Shown here one piece after another: positions 1 to 10,604 of a stretch of DNA of 64,000 nucleotides. Every line of letters starts with the position of its first letter. Position 1 is the first letter of the stretch. A program made the position numbers and the translations under genes. The stretch covers positions 682,001-746,000 of the forward strand of contig NZ_CP132457.1 of the NCBI RefSeq assembly GCF_032595875.1, written 5' to 3'. The notes beneath the pieces were generated by a model. That model saw only the letters and a list, made by a program, of their open reading frames with translations. It was not told where the DNA came from and did no database searches. The stretch is from Borreliella andersonii (GTDB lineage: Bacteria > Spirochaetota > Spirochaetia > Borreliales > Borreliaceae).

Positions 1-962
1 AAATCAACTGCATACTTTGTGAAGTATGATGTGTTCTGGGCACTTTTGTAACTTTGGTTCCCAATAGGTACGTGTGCATGTGAATTTTCAAGAAGTATAA
101 TGGGAATATCCTTTTTTTCACCCCCATAATTTTTTATAAATTCGTTTATTTTTATTGGGTCTACTGTATGATCATTGGGTGTGTGGGCTATTATTAAGGG
201 TATTTTGATTTCATCAAAATCATATGAATTTAATAATGTGACAAGGCCCATCATTGCAATAATTGCGTCTACATGCTGTACTTTTGAGGAGTGGCTTTTT
301 ATGCTCATGTGTTCTTTTCGTTTATACTCTTTTGTTTCGAATTTATTGTAGCCACCTGTTATAAGATGTGCAATTTGTTGTCCCCAAGGATAGTAAACAA
401 TATTTGTTCTTTTGTCATAGGGAAATATATTAGGAGAAATTAACACTACTGAATTTATTTCATTTGGATAGTTTGCTAGAGCCCAGATGCTGGCAGCGCC
501 CCCATTGGAGGTGCCAATTAATATTAATTTATCACCTATTAATTTGCCAATGTTAATAGCCTCATCAATATCTCTTAGCCAATCTTGGGTAGTTATTCCC
601 CGAAATGCATTTTTATTGTTAATTCCGTGTCCCTTAAGTCTTGTAAAAAAGATGTTAGCATTAAGAGCTTTTGCAATATTATTGGGAACCGGATAAATTT
701 CATTTTTTGATGCCCCAAATCCATGAATGTAGACCACAGAATATGTTGTTTTTTGTGCCTTTTCTTTATACCATATTATTTCTTTTTTTGTATTGTTTTC
801 CAAATTAAATTGTAATTCTTCTTTTAATAAGTAATTGTCAATTTCTTCTATGTTTTTAGGAATTGGTTTTTTTAAAAATTCATTTTTAAATTTTATTCTC
901 GGACTGACTAGTATTAAGAGTAATAAAAATATAAGTATAAAAATGATATTTTTTACATTCAT
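1..962 (-). CDS. alpha/beta hydrolase, membrane-anchored, 3' end cut by window (BB0646-like)
   Basis: The frame opens with ATG at 962 and stays open to position 1, so about 320 residues are seen and the C-terminus lies outside. A hydrophobic N-terminal segment (residues 4-20) suggests a signal anchor or signal peptide. The oxyanion-type motif YIHGFG and the nucleophile elbow GTSNG (GxSxG) are clear. A likely acid follows in NDHTVD and a late histidine in ENSHAHVP, so a serine-hydrolase triad looks complete. The start codon overlaps the bosR stop (ATGA), implying translational coupling in a bb0648-bosR-bb0646 operon. The fold assignment is firm; the substrate (lipid or ester) cannot be told from sequence. 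Confidence 0.88.
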   Translation of the reverse strand, partial: MNVKNIIFILIFLLLLILVSPRIKFKNEFLKKPIPKNIEEIDNYLLKEELQFNLENNTKKEIIWYKEKAQKTTYSVVYIHGFGASKNEIYPVPNNIAKALNANIFFTRLKGHGINNKNAFRGITTQDWLRDIDEAINIGKLIGDKLILIGTSNGGAASIWALANYPNEINSVVLISPNIFPYDKRTNIVYYPWGQQIAHLITGGYNKFETKEYKRKEHMSIKSHSSKVQHVDAIIAMMGLVTLLNSYDFDEIKIPLIIAHTPNDHTVDPIKINEFIKNYGGEKKDIPIILLENSHAHVPIGNQSYKSAQNTSYFTKYAVD

Positions 963-1489
963 ACAGTGATTCCCTTATTTTCTACTGGAACATTGTTGTT
1001 ATTATGGTTATCTTTTTTGTAGCAATTATTGCAATGTCCTGAGTAAATTATTTCAATAGATTTTGTTTCCCAGTTTTCTCCAAGTTTGTCTTTCAAAATA
1101 TCTTTAATATCGTCAAGTTGAATAGGGTGGACTTGATTGCATTTATTACATTTAAAGTGAGCTATTGTGGAAGCCAAGCTTAGATAAAATTTTGTTTCTT
1201 TTTGATCAGTAGTTTTTATATCTTTTAGTATATTTCTTTCTTTTAGAATATTTAATGTGTTATATACCGTTGCTTTTGATAGGCTTGGAATTTCTTTTAT
1301 AAGTTTGTTATAGACTTCTTTTGCCGTAAAGTATTCTTTTGGGTTTGATGCTATGTACAGAATGATTCTGTTTCTAGAGTGAGATGCTTTCATTCCTAAT
1401 TCTGATGTTAAATTTTTTAATAATACAGGATCGTTTGTAATGCCTACTTTTTCCAATGCGGAATGCACATCTATTATGTTATTGTTCAT
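959..1489 (-). CDS. bosR: BosR, Fur/PerR-family metal- and redox-responsive regulator
   Basis: This 176-residue Fur-family protein has an N-terminal winged helix (recognition region LSKATVYNTLNIL, about residues 70-82) and a C-terminal metal-binding dimerisation domain. Two CxxC pairs, C114/C117 and C153/C156, form the structural zinc site. Residue 39 is Arg, a position where a Lys variant has been described in some laboratory strains (from memory). BosR is known in Borrelia to control napA/dps, sodA and the RpoN-RpoS virulence pathway. ATG at 1489 is preceded by AAAAAAGG at 1499-1506 (minus strand). The stop overlaps the next gene. A BosR-box-like palindrome lies just upstream, suggesting autoregulation. 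napA, a reported target, is also in this window. Confidence 0.97.
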   Translation of the reverse strand: MNNNIIDVHSALEKVGITNDPVLLKNLTSELGMKASHSRNRIILYIASNPKEYFTAKEVYNKLIKEIPSLSKATVYNTLNILKERNILKDIKTTDQKETKFYLSLASTIAHFKCNKCNQVHPIQLDDIKDILKDKLGENWETKSIEIIYSGHCNNCYKKDNHNNNNVPVENKGITV

Positions 1490-1506
1490 ATTATTATACC
1501 TTTTTT

Positions 1507-1519
1507 GTTTAAATTAAAT
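1507..1519. promoter_or_regulatory. candidate BosR box upstream of bosR
   Basis: GTTTAAATTAAAT matches the reported 13-bp BosR palindrome ATTTAANTTAAAT (recalled from the literature) at 12 of 13 positions. It sits directly 5' of the bosR ribosome-binding site, 18 bp from the ATG. The motif TTAAAT occurs three times within 1509-1526. In such an AT-rich genome chance matches are expected, so position rather than sequence carries most of the weight. Confidence 0.45.
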
Positions 1520-1588
1520 ATTAAATACTTTTTATGTTCTTCTTAGGATAATTTTATACCCAGATATCAATATTTTACTACTTATTAT

Positions 1589-3277
1589 TTATTTATTTTC
1601 ATATTTTTTTATATTAGTATAAAAAATTAAATTTTTTATTTTTGAATTCAGTTTTATTTTGTTATCAAAATTATTATTTAATGGTAGTATCATTAAATTG
1701 AGTGTTTGAGAGTAATTTATTACATCTTGTATCTTAACTGTGTTATAAGAACCCCCTATATTTAAAATTAACCATTTTTTAGAATTTATTTTTTCAATTT
1801 TATAATTAATTGTATGAATGATATGTTTTTCAACATTTAAAAAGCTTATAAAAAAGTTACTATTTTTATCATTTCCTTTAGATATCAAAAATTCTGTACC
1901 ATTAATGTAGCCTTTGGGATTGTTTTTAGTTATTATTATTTTTTCATAAGTATCAAGATCACTGTATTTTGCTGTTACTTTTAAATTGGTGCCTTTTGCG
2001 ATTTCAAAAATAGGTATTTCCAGAGCTGAATATTCAAGAAGATAATCAGGATTGCATTTTTTTAATGTTTTTTTATCTAGATCTATTTTAGAAGGCCATT
2101 TTATTTTAATCGATATAAAGAAGCTAGAGATAGTCTCATCTATAAAAAAATCAATTGTTGACTTTTTAGCAAAGTTAAAAACTAAATATTGCTTTATTCC
2201 TAAAATTTTATCATTTGAAAAAGAAAATGAGCTTTCAATAGATGCTTCTGTTATTAATTCTTTTTTTGATAAAACCTTAAAATAGGTTTTAGATGTGTTT
2301 AGAAATTCAACTTTTTTATCTTTAAATTTTATTTTATTTAATTTTCCATTTTCGAATTTGATATTGTATTTGTCGTGAGATAGTGTAAAATCCCCTTCCA
2401 TATTGTATTCCAAATTCTTAGGAACAATTGACTCTGAATTTTTGACAATTTCATCTTGGTGTTTATTTATTAAAAATTCTCTCAGGCTTTTTTCGTTGAT
2501 TTGATAATCCTTGAGTCTTTTGTTTTGAAAATTTATTATTGCCTTTTGCTCTTTAAGGGAGTTAAATTTTGGAATTTCTAATAGTTCAGTAGTAAGCTTT
2601 GAACCCTCTAGATTTTGTATCTTGATGCTGTGCAAGTTGTTTTCCAGGGCTTTTAAATAAAGTAAAAAATTTTTTAATTCTTGATTATCGTAGATTTCTT
2701 TGATTTCATAAAAATAAATAAGAGTTTCTACGTTACTTTTTGGAGAATCTATTTTTTGTACTTCATATAAATATTGACAGTTATTTTTATAAAAAATTAA
2801 GTAATTTTTATTATTTTTACTCTGTCTTATTCCTTCTGTATAATTGAAATTAAGCTTTCTATAAAGCTCAGTCACTTTTTTCCTAAACTTTTCTATGCTG
2901 TATATATAAAACATGATGGGTGTATTTTGAAATATGTCTTTGTATCCGCTTTTGAATGGATTTTTTAGTGCCCAGTACAAATCTAGGTGTATTTCATCGT
3001 GCAGCATGTATTCATGAGGACTTCCACTGTAAGTTCCAGGCATATATATATCTGTATTGGTTTTGAATCTTTCAAATAGCCAGCTATTTAATTCTTCATG
3101 TTTTCTTAGAATTTCAAAAAAGTATATTGGGAATGTCCAATGTATTTTGTAAGCTAACTGTTTGTGCTCAATCAAATATTTAATATTTGATATTATTAAT
3201 AACAGGTGATCTTCTGAAAATTTAGTTATTGAAATAATAATAATATAAGTTTTCCATTTTTTTAGTTTTCTAAACAT
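1589..3277 (-). CDS. uncharacterised 562-residue protein (BB0648-like)
   Basis: I do not recognise a family with certainty. Homologues have carried the label serine/threonine kinase, but no glycine-rich loop, VAxK lysine, HRD or DFG motif is visible. The first ~25 residues are basic then hydrophobic. Residues ~90-120 contain an acidic, aromatic stretch (MPGTYSGSPHEYMLHDEIH) that resembles catalytic regions of carbohydrate-active enzymes. The C-terminal half is strand-rich and could be a beta-sandwich. I infer, weakly, a divergent glycoside-hydrolase-like architecture. It lies 99 bp upstream of bosR on the same strand and is probably co-transcribed. The start at 3277 has only a weak ribosome-binding site. 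Confidence 0.7.
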   Translation of the reverse strand: MFRKLKKWKTYIIIISITKFSEDHLLLIISNIKYLIEHKQLAYKIHWTFPIYFFEILRKHEELNSWLFERFKTNTDIYMPGTYSGSPHEYMLHDEIHLDLYWALKNPFKSGYKDIFQNTPIMFYIYSIEKFRKKVTELYRKLNFNYTEGIRQSKNNKNYLIFYKNNCQYLYEVQKIDSPKSNVETLIYFYEIKEIYDNQELKNFLLYLKALENNLHSIKIQNLEGSKLTTELLEIPKFNSLKEQKAIINFQNKRLKDYQINEKSLREFLINKHQDEIVKNSESIVPKNLEYNMEGDFTLSHDKYNIKFENGKLNKIKFKDKKVEFLNTSKTYFKVLSKKELITEASIESSFSFSNDKILGIKQYLVFNFAKKSTIDFFIDETISSFFISIKIKWPSKIDLDKKTLKKCNPDYLLEYSALEIPIFEIAKGTNLKVTAKYSDLDTYEKIIITKNNPKGYINGTEFLISKGNDKNSNFFISFLNVEKHIIHTINYKIEKINSKKWLILNIGGSYNTVKIQDVINYSQTLNLMILPLNNNFDNKIKLNSKIKNLIFYTNIKKYENK

Positions 3278-3413
3278 AAATTCTTTGTCTTTATAATATA
3301 AAGATTAGTCAATATTTACATTATATAATAAAATTTGTGTTGGTTTTGTATATTTTGTATTTTTTGATGTATAGAGGTAATACGCTATAGCGAATGTATT
3401 AAGTTTATGTTAA

Positions 3414-5105
<1,692 letters not shown>

Positions 5106-5113
5106 ATTAAAGT

Positions 5114-5151
5114 TTCACCGGCAAACTTGTGTTTTGCCGGTGAATATTTTA
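5114..5151 (+). terminator. rho-independent terminator after groEL
   Basis: A perfect 12-bp stem (5114-5125 with 5133-5144, arm TTCACCGGCAAA) closes a 7-nt loop. It is followed by the T-rich run TATTTTATTATT. The GC-rich core stands out in this AT-rich sequence. It begins 9 bp after the groEL stop and ends before the bb0650 ribosome-binding site. Confidence 0.9.
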
Positions 5152-5169
5152 TTATTCAAAGGAATTATT

Positions 5170-5466
5170 TTGAGTGAGGATGAATTTGTTTTTTGTATAG
5201 GGTACGATTGTTCAAAGGCAATAGTAGATAGGCAGCTTTTAAGAGAAAATAAAGGCAAAAGCGCTAAAGAACTTTTTGGACTAGGACTTTACAGGAGTGC
5301 CTTTAGTAAAGCTCTTTATAGAAATGACGATGCTCTTATTAATTATTTAATTGAAGAGTATAATAAAATAAGTAACTCTAGTTATACCAAAAAAGATGAT
5401 TTTAAGCTTTTATTTGGAGTAGTTTGTCCTGATGATATTAATAAGATAAAAGTGACATATGTATAG
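5170..5466 (+). CDS. uncharacterised 98-residue protein (BB0650-like)
   Basis: I do not recognise this protein. The frame is open from 5134, but that start would lie inside the terminator stem. TTG at 5170 has AAAGGA at 5158-5163 with 6-nt spacing and is preferred, giving N-terminus MSEDEFVFCIGYD. It looks soluble, with mixed charged helices and one short run DALINYLIEEYNK. The 3' end comes within 14 bp of the yajC start, so it probably shares the yajC-secD-secF transcript. No motif allows a function call. Confidence 0.75.
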   Translation: MSEDEFVFCIGYDCSKAIVDRQLLRENKGKSAKELFGLGLYRSAFSKALYRNDDALINYLIEEYNKISNSSYTKKDDFKLLFGVVCPDDINKIKVTYV

Positions 5467-5479
5467 TATAGGAGGTTTT

Positions 5480-5797
5480 GTGTTTTTATTGCAAGAATTT
5501 AGCGGCAATAGTAGCTTTTTGCGAAGTTTATTAGTTTTTGTGCCTGTTATTGCTATATTTTGGTTTTTAGTGATATCTCCTCAGCGTAAGGAAGAGAAGA
5601 ATAAAAAAGAAATGATAAAAAATCTAAAAAAGGGCGATAAAGTATTAACAATAGGCGGAATTTTTGGAGTTGTGAAAAAATTAGGCGATACAGATGTTGT
5701 TTTAGAATTAAGTCCAAATAACGAAGCGGTTTTTATAAAAAATTCTATTGATAAAGTTTTGTCTGAAAAAAATGAAGTTAAAAAAGGTATTATTTAA
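5480..5797 (+). CDS. yajC: YajC, Sec translocase accessory subunit
   Basis: The protein is small (105 residues from GTG 5480), with one membrane helix at about residues 13-32. The typical YajC block ISPQRKEEKNKKEMIKNLKK follows, then LTIGGIFGVV. YajC joins SecD and SecF at the SecYEG channel. An upstream ATG at 5459 exists, but AGGAGG at 5470-5475 lies inside that frame and points to GTG 5480 (4-nt spacing). TTG 5489 is a less likely alternative. The order yajC-secD-secF is the classic operon. Confidence 0.95.
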   Translation: MFLLQEFSGNSSFLRSLLVFVPVIAIFWFLVISPQRKEEKNKKEMIKNLKKGDKVLTIGGIFGVVKKLGDTDVVLELSPNNEAVFIKNSIDKVLSEKNEVKKGII

Positions 5798-5857
5798 AGG
5801 TAAAATTAGAACTGTTAGCTAATAATGGTATTTTTTAAAATTTTAAGGATTTGTGTA

Positions 5858-7618
5858 ATGAAAAAAGGATCTAAGCTTATATTGATATTGTTGGTGACGT
5901 TTTTTGCATGTCTTTTAATATTCCCGACTTTGAAGTGGTATTTTTTAATGAGCGTTGAGGATAAAAAAATAAGCTCATATTCACAAGAGGCCTTAAGGGA
6001 TTATTCAAAGAAAAAAGCTTTGGATGACCTTGTTAAGCTTAAGGAGTTGTATCATAAAGATCCCAACAGCAGTATTCCATCTAATTTGTCTTATTTAATT
6101 CCAATAGCAAAAAATAATTATAGGTCTTCAATGAAAATCCCACCTAATACTTTTACTGCTAAAACTTTACGTGAAGGATTTTTGACTGATTCGGATATGG
6201 GAGAAGTAAGCTTAGAGATTTATAGGTATTATGAGAATATAAAGAAGAGCAAAAACAGAATAATACATCTTGGACTTGATTTATCTGGAGGGATGAGTGT
6301 TACTATTTCTCTTGATTATTCAAGTGTTGAAAATAAATTAGGTCGTTCTTTGACTTTTGCTGAGGGAGAGGATGCTATTTATCGTATAATGCAAATTCTT
6401 AAAGATAGAGTAGATAGGTTCGGGCTTACAGAGCCTAAAATTGTAAGAGAGGCTGGGGGAAATAAAATTTTTTTAGATATTCCTGGAGAAAAAGATGAGA
6501 GTAGGGTAAGCACTCTTTTGAGCGGGAAAGGCAATTTGACTTTTTATGTGGTTGATGACGAGTCTACTTCTCTTTTACATAGAAAAATATTAGAAGCGGG
6601 TTCTCTTTTTTCTATTCCCGAAATTCAGGCAAGCATGAACCTTGCAGATAGTAAACAAATTTTTCCTTGGTATGTTAAAGATTCTTATGGTGTGGATGAT
6701 GAGTCATCAGTTCGTTATTATGTAGTTGATGTGAGTCCTGAAAATTCATTTGATGGTGCTCACATCAAAGATGCTGGGGTTTCTAACGATCCTAGAACAG
6801 GTCGAGATACTGTTGCTTTTAGTCTTGATGTTGATGGAAGTGAAAAATTTTTTAAATTTACACAAAAAAATGTTGGAAAGTCTTTGGCCGTTGTTATGGA
6901 GGGTAAAATTAAGTCTGTGGCAGGAATTGGGTATGCTATTGCTGGGGGCAATGTTTCAATTCAAGGTGATTCTTTTGGGAAAAAAGAAGCCCTAGATCTT
7001 GCTCTAGTGTTTAAAACTGCAGCTTTTCCAGTTGATGTTAAAATAGATGATTTGAGAATAATAGGGCCCAGTCTTGGTGCTAGGACCATTGATCTTGGTA
7101 TTAAAGCTTCCGCGCTTGCTCTTTGTTTAGTTTTTTTGTTTATGTGTGTTTATTATGGTTTAAGTGGTATTGTAGCCGGATTTTCACTTGTTATTTATAA
7201 TGTATTTTTAATTTTAGCGATATTGTCGGCCTTTAATTTTACTTTAACTTTAACAAGTATTGCGGGTCTTATTTTAACAATGGGTATGGCTGTGGACATA
7301 AATATAGTTATTTATGAAAGGATTAAAGAAGAAATTAGAGAAGGCAGAAAATTTGAAAATGCTTTTGAAGCTGGTTTTAAAAAAGCATTTTTATCAATTA
7401 TGGATGCAAATATAACGACATTTATTGCGGTACTTTTTTTAACTCTTCTTGGGACAGGAGTTATTCAAGGTTTTGCATGGTCTCTTTCTGTTGGAATTGT
7501 GGCGTCCCTTTTTAGTAGTTTGATTTTTTCAAGATTTATTTTGGAATTTATCATATCTGTTAGAAAAAGCAAATTTATAAGTATATCTTGGAGTTCAAAA
7601 TATGCAAAGAGTAATTAA
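5858..7618 (+). CDS. secD: SecD, protein-export membrane protein
   Basis: From ATG 5858 the protein has 586 residues. It starts with one membrane helix (MKKGSKLILILL), then a long periplasmic region with the SecD signature LGLDLSGGMSVT. Five C-terminal membrane helices carry an RND-like segment (GLILTMGMAVDINIVIYERIKEE). SecDF uses the proton or sodium gradient to pull preproteins through SecYEG and has a large client load in this lipoprotein-rich spirochaete. AAGGA at 5845-5849 is 8 nt from ATG 5858; a start at 5825 has no such site. The end overlaps secF by 17 bp. Confidence 0.98.
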   Translation: MKKGSKLILILLVTFFACLLIFPTLKWYFLMSVEDKKISSYSQEALRDYSKKKALDDLVKLKELYHKDPNSSIPSNLSYLIPIAKNNYRSSMKIPPNTFTAKTLREGFLTDSDMGEVSLEIYRYYENIKKSKNRIIHLGLDLSGGMSVTISLDYSSVENKLGRSLTFAEGEDAIYRIMQILKDRVDRFGLTEPKIVREAGGNKIFLDIPGEKDESRVSTLLSGKGNLTFYVVDDESTSLLHRKILEAGSLFSIPEIQASMNLADSKQIFPWYVKDSYGVDDESSVRYYVVDVSPENSFDGAHIKDAGVSNDPRTGRDTVAFSLDVDGSEKFFKFTQKNVGKSLAVVMEGKIKSVAGIGYAIAGGNVSIQGDSFGKKEALDLALVFKTAAFPVDVKIDDLRIIGPSLGARTIDLGIKASALALCLVFLFMCVYYGLSGIVAGFSLVIYNVFLILAILSAFNFTLTLTSIAGLILTMGMAVDINIVIYERIKEEIREGRKFENAFEAGFKKAFLSIMDANITTFIAVLFLTLLGTGVIQGFAWSLSVGIVASLFSSLIFSRFILEFIISVRKSKFISISWSSKYAKSN

Positions 7619-8501
7619 TTTTTCAAAATATGGAAGCAATATTTTAATTGTTAGTGCTGTTTTGATTTTGGTTGGGCTTATTTATACTTTTTTTTATCAT
7701 GGTGGATACAATTGGGGAATAGATTTTTCTTCTAGGGTTAATATTAATCTTTCAATAGAAAAATCAAATATTAAAGAAAATGAAATTAAAGAACTATTCT
7801 CTCCGATTTACAAGACTTTAGATGTTAATAGCATTTTTTCATCAAATCAGAATAAAAGTGAATTTTCTATTATGATAAAGTCTGATGTCATTGATTATGC
7901 CTTTAAAACAGAAGTTCAAAATACAATATTAGATAAACTTAAAGAAACATTTGATGCTAATGTTGAAGTTTTGGATTCTTATTTTATTGATTCAAGTTTT
8001 TCTTCTACTTTGAGAATTAGGTCAATATTTTTGGTATTAGGAACATTTATCCTGATTTTGATTTATATAACTTTAAGATTTAAGCTAAGTTATGCTATTG
8101 CTTCCATACTTTCAATATTTCATGATATATTTTTTATAGTTTCTTTTTTGGGGGTATTTAGGATAGAGATTAACAGCTATATTATTGTGGCAATACTCAC
8201 CATTATTGGATATTCTTTAAACGACACAATAATTATTTTTGATAGGATTAGAGATAACGTTAAGCGATTAACCGATAACACATTTTTAAATGTATTAAAT
8301 ATAAGCATTAGTCAAACTTTATCAAGAACTGTTTTGACTTCAGTTACAACATTTGTTGCAGTATTTTCTATTTATGTGTTTACTGAAGGATCTATAAAAG
8401 ATTTTTCTTTGGTATTTATGGTAGGGGTAATTGTTGGAACTTATTCTTCTGTATTCATAGCGTCTCCAATACTTTTAAATCTGTATAAAAAGATAAATTA
8501 A
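7602..8501 (+). CDS. secF: SecF, protein-export membrane protein
   Basis: At 299 residues it is normal for SecF. It has an N-terminal membrane helix, the SecF motif GIDFSSRVNI near residue 40, a short periplasmic domain, then five helices. These include YSLNDTIIIFDRIRDNV, the counterpart of the SecD transmembrane-4 signature. It pairs with SecD in a membrane complex. It begins inside the secD coding end, so translation is likely coupled. Confidence 0.98.
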   Translation: MQRVINFSKYGSNILIVSAVLILVGLIYTFFYHGGYNWGIDFSSRVNINLSIEKSNIKENEIKELFSPIYKTLDVNSIFSSNQNKSEFSIMIKSDVIDYAFKTEVQNTILDKLKETFDANVEVLDSYFIDSSFSSTLRIRSIFLVLGTFILILIYITLRFKLSYAIASILSIFHDIFFIVSFLGVFRIEINSYIIVAILTIIGYSLNDTIIIFDRIRDNVKRLTDNTFLNVLNISISQTLSRTVLTSVTTFVAVFSIYVFTEGSIKDFSLVFMVGVIVGTYSSVFIASPILLNLYKKIN

Positions 8502-8526
8502 GTCTTAAATAAGATGATATTGTGTC

Positions 8527-9669
8527 ATGAAGTTTTTTGATTTTGGTTCATTAGGATTTTATAGATTTTTTGATTTTCAAAAATATCTTAATTTTAGTAT
8601 TTTTAGGTATAGTTTAATAAATTATTACTCTTATCGAGAACAGTCAAGCCTTATTAACGATGCTAATTTGTTAAAAGATAAACTTGTGTTTTTGGATAAG
8701 ATTTATAGGGATTTTAATCCTAGTATCAATAAATCTTGGGGCGCCAATAAAGCCATTTTTTTGGATACTCTACTCATTATTAAAAATTTGATAAGAAAAT
8801 ATCATCCTAATTCCCAATTTTTAGATATCCATGAAGATGAATTGTTAGAAGATGTTTCCTATTTTAATAAATTTTTAGACAAACTTAAATATTTGAATTT
8901 TAGAGTAGATCTTAAACAAAAAATTGAAAATTTTGAAAAGAAGAGCAAAGCTCCATTTTCTTGTATAAGAATTGCCTCATTTTTTATTCAAGAAGAATTT
9001 TTAGATCGACTTAGTAATTCATTAGATTTTTTTTCCAATGAGGCCAATAGTAATAATTTAGATGTAATTAATAAAGAAATTAATGATTATTATGAAAAAG
9101 TAGAACAAATTAAAAAAAGTAGCAATATTAAAGAAACTCATAAAAAGTTTATTATAGATCATACAAAAGAGAGAATTGATAAAATCATGAAGGATCATAG
9201 TCTTGACATTTCTAAACTACTTATAAAAATTGCCTTGCTTGAAATTACAATTCAATGTTTTGATAGTTATTATTTGAATTTATTAGAAATTTTACAAATT
9301 CTTTTATCTATTAATAATATAATTGAGATTGGTTTAAACGAATTACCAGATGCTATTTTTAATGAGTGGAATGAGTTTATTTATTTACGAAGAAAAGAGT
9401 TTCAAAAATTTGTTTTAATCTCTGATTATGTTTTCCAAAAGAGGATTGTATCTACTATAAATTCTGGAAATTGGAAATTTGCTTTTTTTACTCTTGCCCC
9501 CAGGCAAGGGGATGTATTTCAGTTTTCAGTGGATATTACTAAAAATTTTGACAATATTGAGGATGGAATCAAAGAATATGAGTCTAAAATAAATAAATTT
9601 AATGAATATAGGTCGGGTTGGGAGGCGAATTTAAAAAATTTTGATCATTTATTTTCAGAAACACTTTAG
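8527..9669 (+). CDS. uncharacterised 380-residue protein (BB0654-like)
   Basis: No recognised domain. The protein is rich in Lys, Asn, Phe and Leu and predicted largely helical (for example residues 180-235, with [20 protein letters not shown] patterns). I see no signal peptide and no membrane helix. It starts 25 bp after secF and may be the last gene of the sec transcript. Its end overlaps the end of dnaJ on the other strand by 4 bp, so the two transcripts converge without a spacer. Probably a spirochaete-specific cytoplasmic protein; function unknown. Confidence 0.8.
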   Translation: MKFFDFGSLGFYRFFDFQKYLNFSIFRYSLINYYSYREQSSLINDANLLKDKLVFLDKIYRDFNPSINKSWGANKAIFLDTLLIIKNLIRKYHPNSQFLDIHEDELLEDVSYFNKFLDKLKYLNFRVDLKQKIENFEKKSKAPFSCIRIASFFIQEEFLDRLSNSLDFFSNEANSNNLDVINKEINDYYEKVEQIKKSSNIKETHKKFIIDHTKERIDKIMKDHSLDISKLLIKIALLEITIQCFDSYYLNLLEILQILLSINNIIEIGLNELPDAIFNEWNEFIYLRRKEFQKFVLISDYVFQKRIVSTINSGNWKFAFFTLAPRQGDVFQFSVDITKNFDNIEDGIKEYESKINKFNEYRSGWEANLKNFDHLFSETL

Positions 9670-10496
9670 CTGTATATCTCTTTTAATCTTTCGTAAATAG
9701 TTTTTACTTCATTATTTATTATTTTTGGAATTTTTACTATCAAAGTAACTTTAAGATCCCTTTTTGAGCTACTTCCAATTATGGGCATTCCTAGTCCTTT
9801 TAAGTTTAGAATTTCTCCATTTTTTGCATCTGAAGGGATTTTAAGTTTTATTTTTTTCCCTTCAATTGTTTCAAATAACTTTTCGCAACCTAAAGCTATT
9901 TCCCACGGGTAAACTTCTATTGCCGTTTCTAAGGTTTTACCATTTAGTTTAAAATTTTTATAACTTGATATATTAAATTTGACTATTAAGCTTCCTTTTG
10001 TTCCAGAAATTGGATTGATAGGACCTTTGTTGTTTATTTTTATTTTCGTTGTTTCTAATGTTCCTTTTGGGATTATTATCTCGATTTTTTTGTTGTTTAT
10101 AAGTATTATTTTTTTATTTCCCATATAAGCATCATAAAGTGAAATATTTACAGTTATTTCTCTGTCTGCTGTTTTTCTTGAAGATCCTCCAAAGATTTTG
10201 GAAAAAAAATCTAAATCTTCAAAATTGCCAAATCTTGTGCTGTTAAATTCTCTTTCAAAATGGTCGCTGGCATCATTAAAATTGGTATGATCCCACGAGT
10301 CGTAATTTCTTTTTTTATCAGGAGAAGATAAAATTTCATAAGCCTCATTTATTTCTTTAAACTTTTCTTCAGCTATTTTATTTCCCTTGTTTTTGTCTGG
10401 GTGATATTTTATTGCCAATTTTTTGTAAGCTTTTTTAATTTCTTCATTACTAGCATTTTTTTGTATTCCAAGTATATTGTAGTAGTCTTTGGTCAT
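9666..10496 (-). CDS. dnaJ: DnaJ-family Hsp40 co-chaperone lacking the zinc finger (type II)
   Basis: The 276-residue protein opens with a J domain (residues 4-67; HPD at 32-34 stimulates DnaK ATPase). A short glycine/phenylalanine linker (SRKTAD and the preceding FGGSS) leads to a C-terminal peptide-binding domain with [20 protein letters not shown] and LNLKGLGMP. The four CxxCxGxG repeats of type I DnaJ are absent, so this is closer to CbpA/DnaJ-B. It is transcribed divergently from the HemW-like gene. It presumably serves as one of several DnaK partners. Confidence 0.95.
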   Translation of the reverse strand: MTKDYYNILGIQKNASNEEIKKAYKKLAIKYHPDKNKGNKIAEEKFKEINEAYEILSSPDKKRNYDSWDHTNFNDASDHFEREFNSTRFGNFEDLDFFSKIFGGSSRKTADREITVNISLYDAYMGNKKIILINNKKIEIIIPKGTLETTKIKINNKGPINPISGTKGSLIVKFNISSYKNFKLNGKTLETAIEVYPWEIALGCEKLFETIEGKKIKLKIPSDAKNGEILNLKGLGMPIIGSSSKRDLKVTLIVKIPKIINNEVKTIYERLKEIYS

Positions 10497-10604
10497 TAAA
10501 AAATCTCCTTCAAATCGCCCCTATTTATTATGTTTTTTACATATATTTTAATATTTATACTTTATATATGTTATAATTAAATTTAAATTTTTAAAAGATC
10601 AATT

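Noticed and set aside
5134..5169. Upstream extension of the 98-residue gene after groEL
   Set aside because: The extra start lies in the right arm of the groEL terminator, and the ribosome-binding site sits just before TTG 5170.
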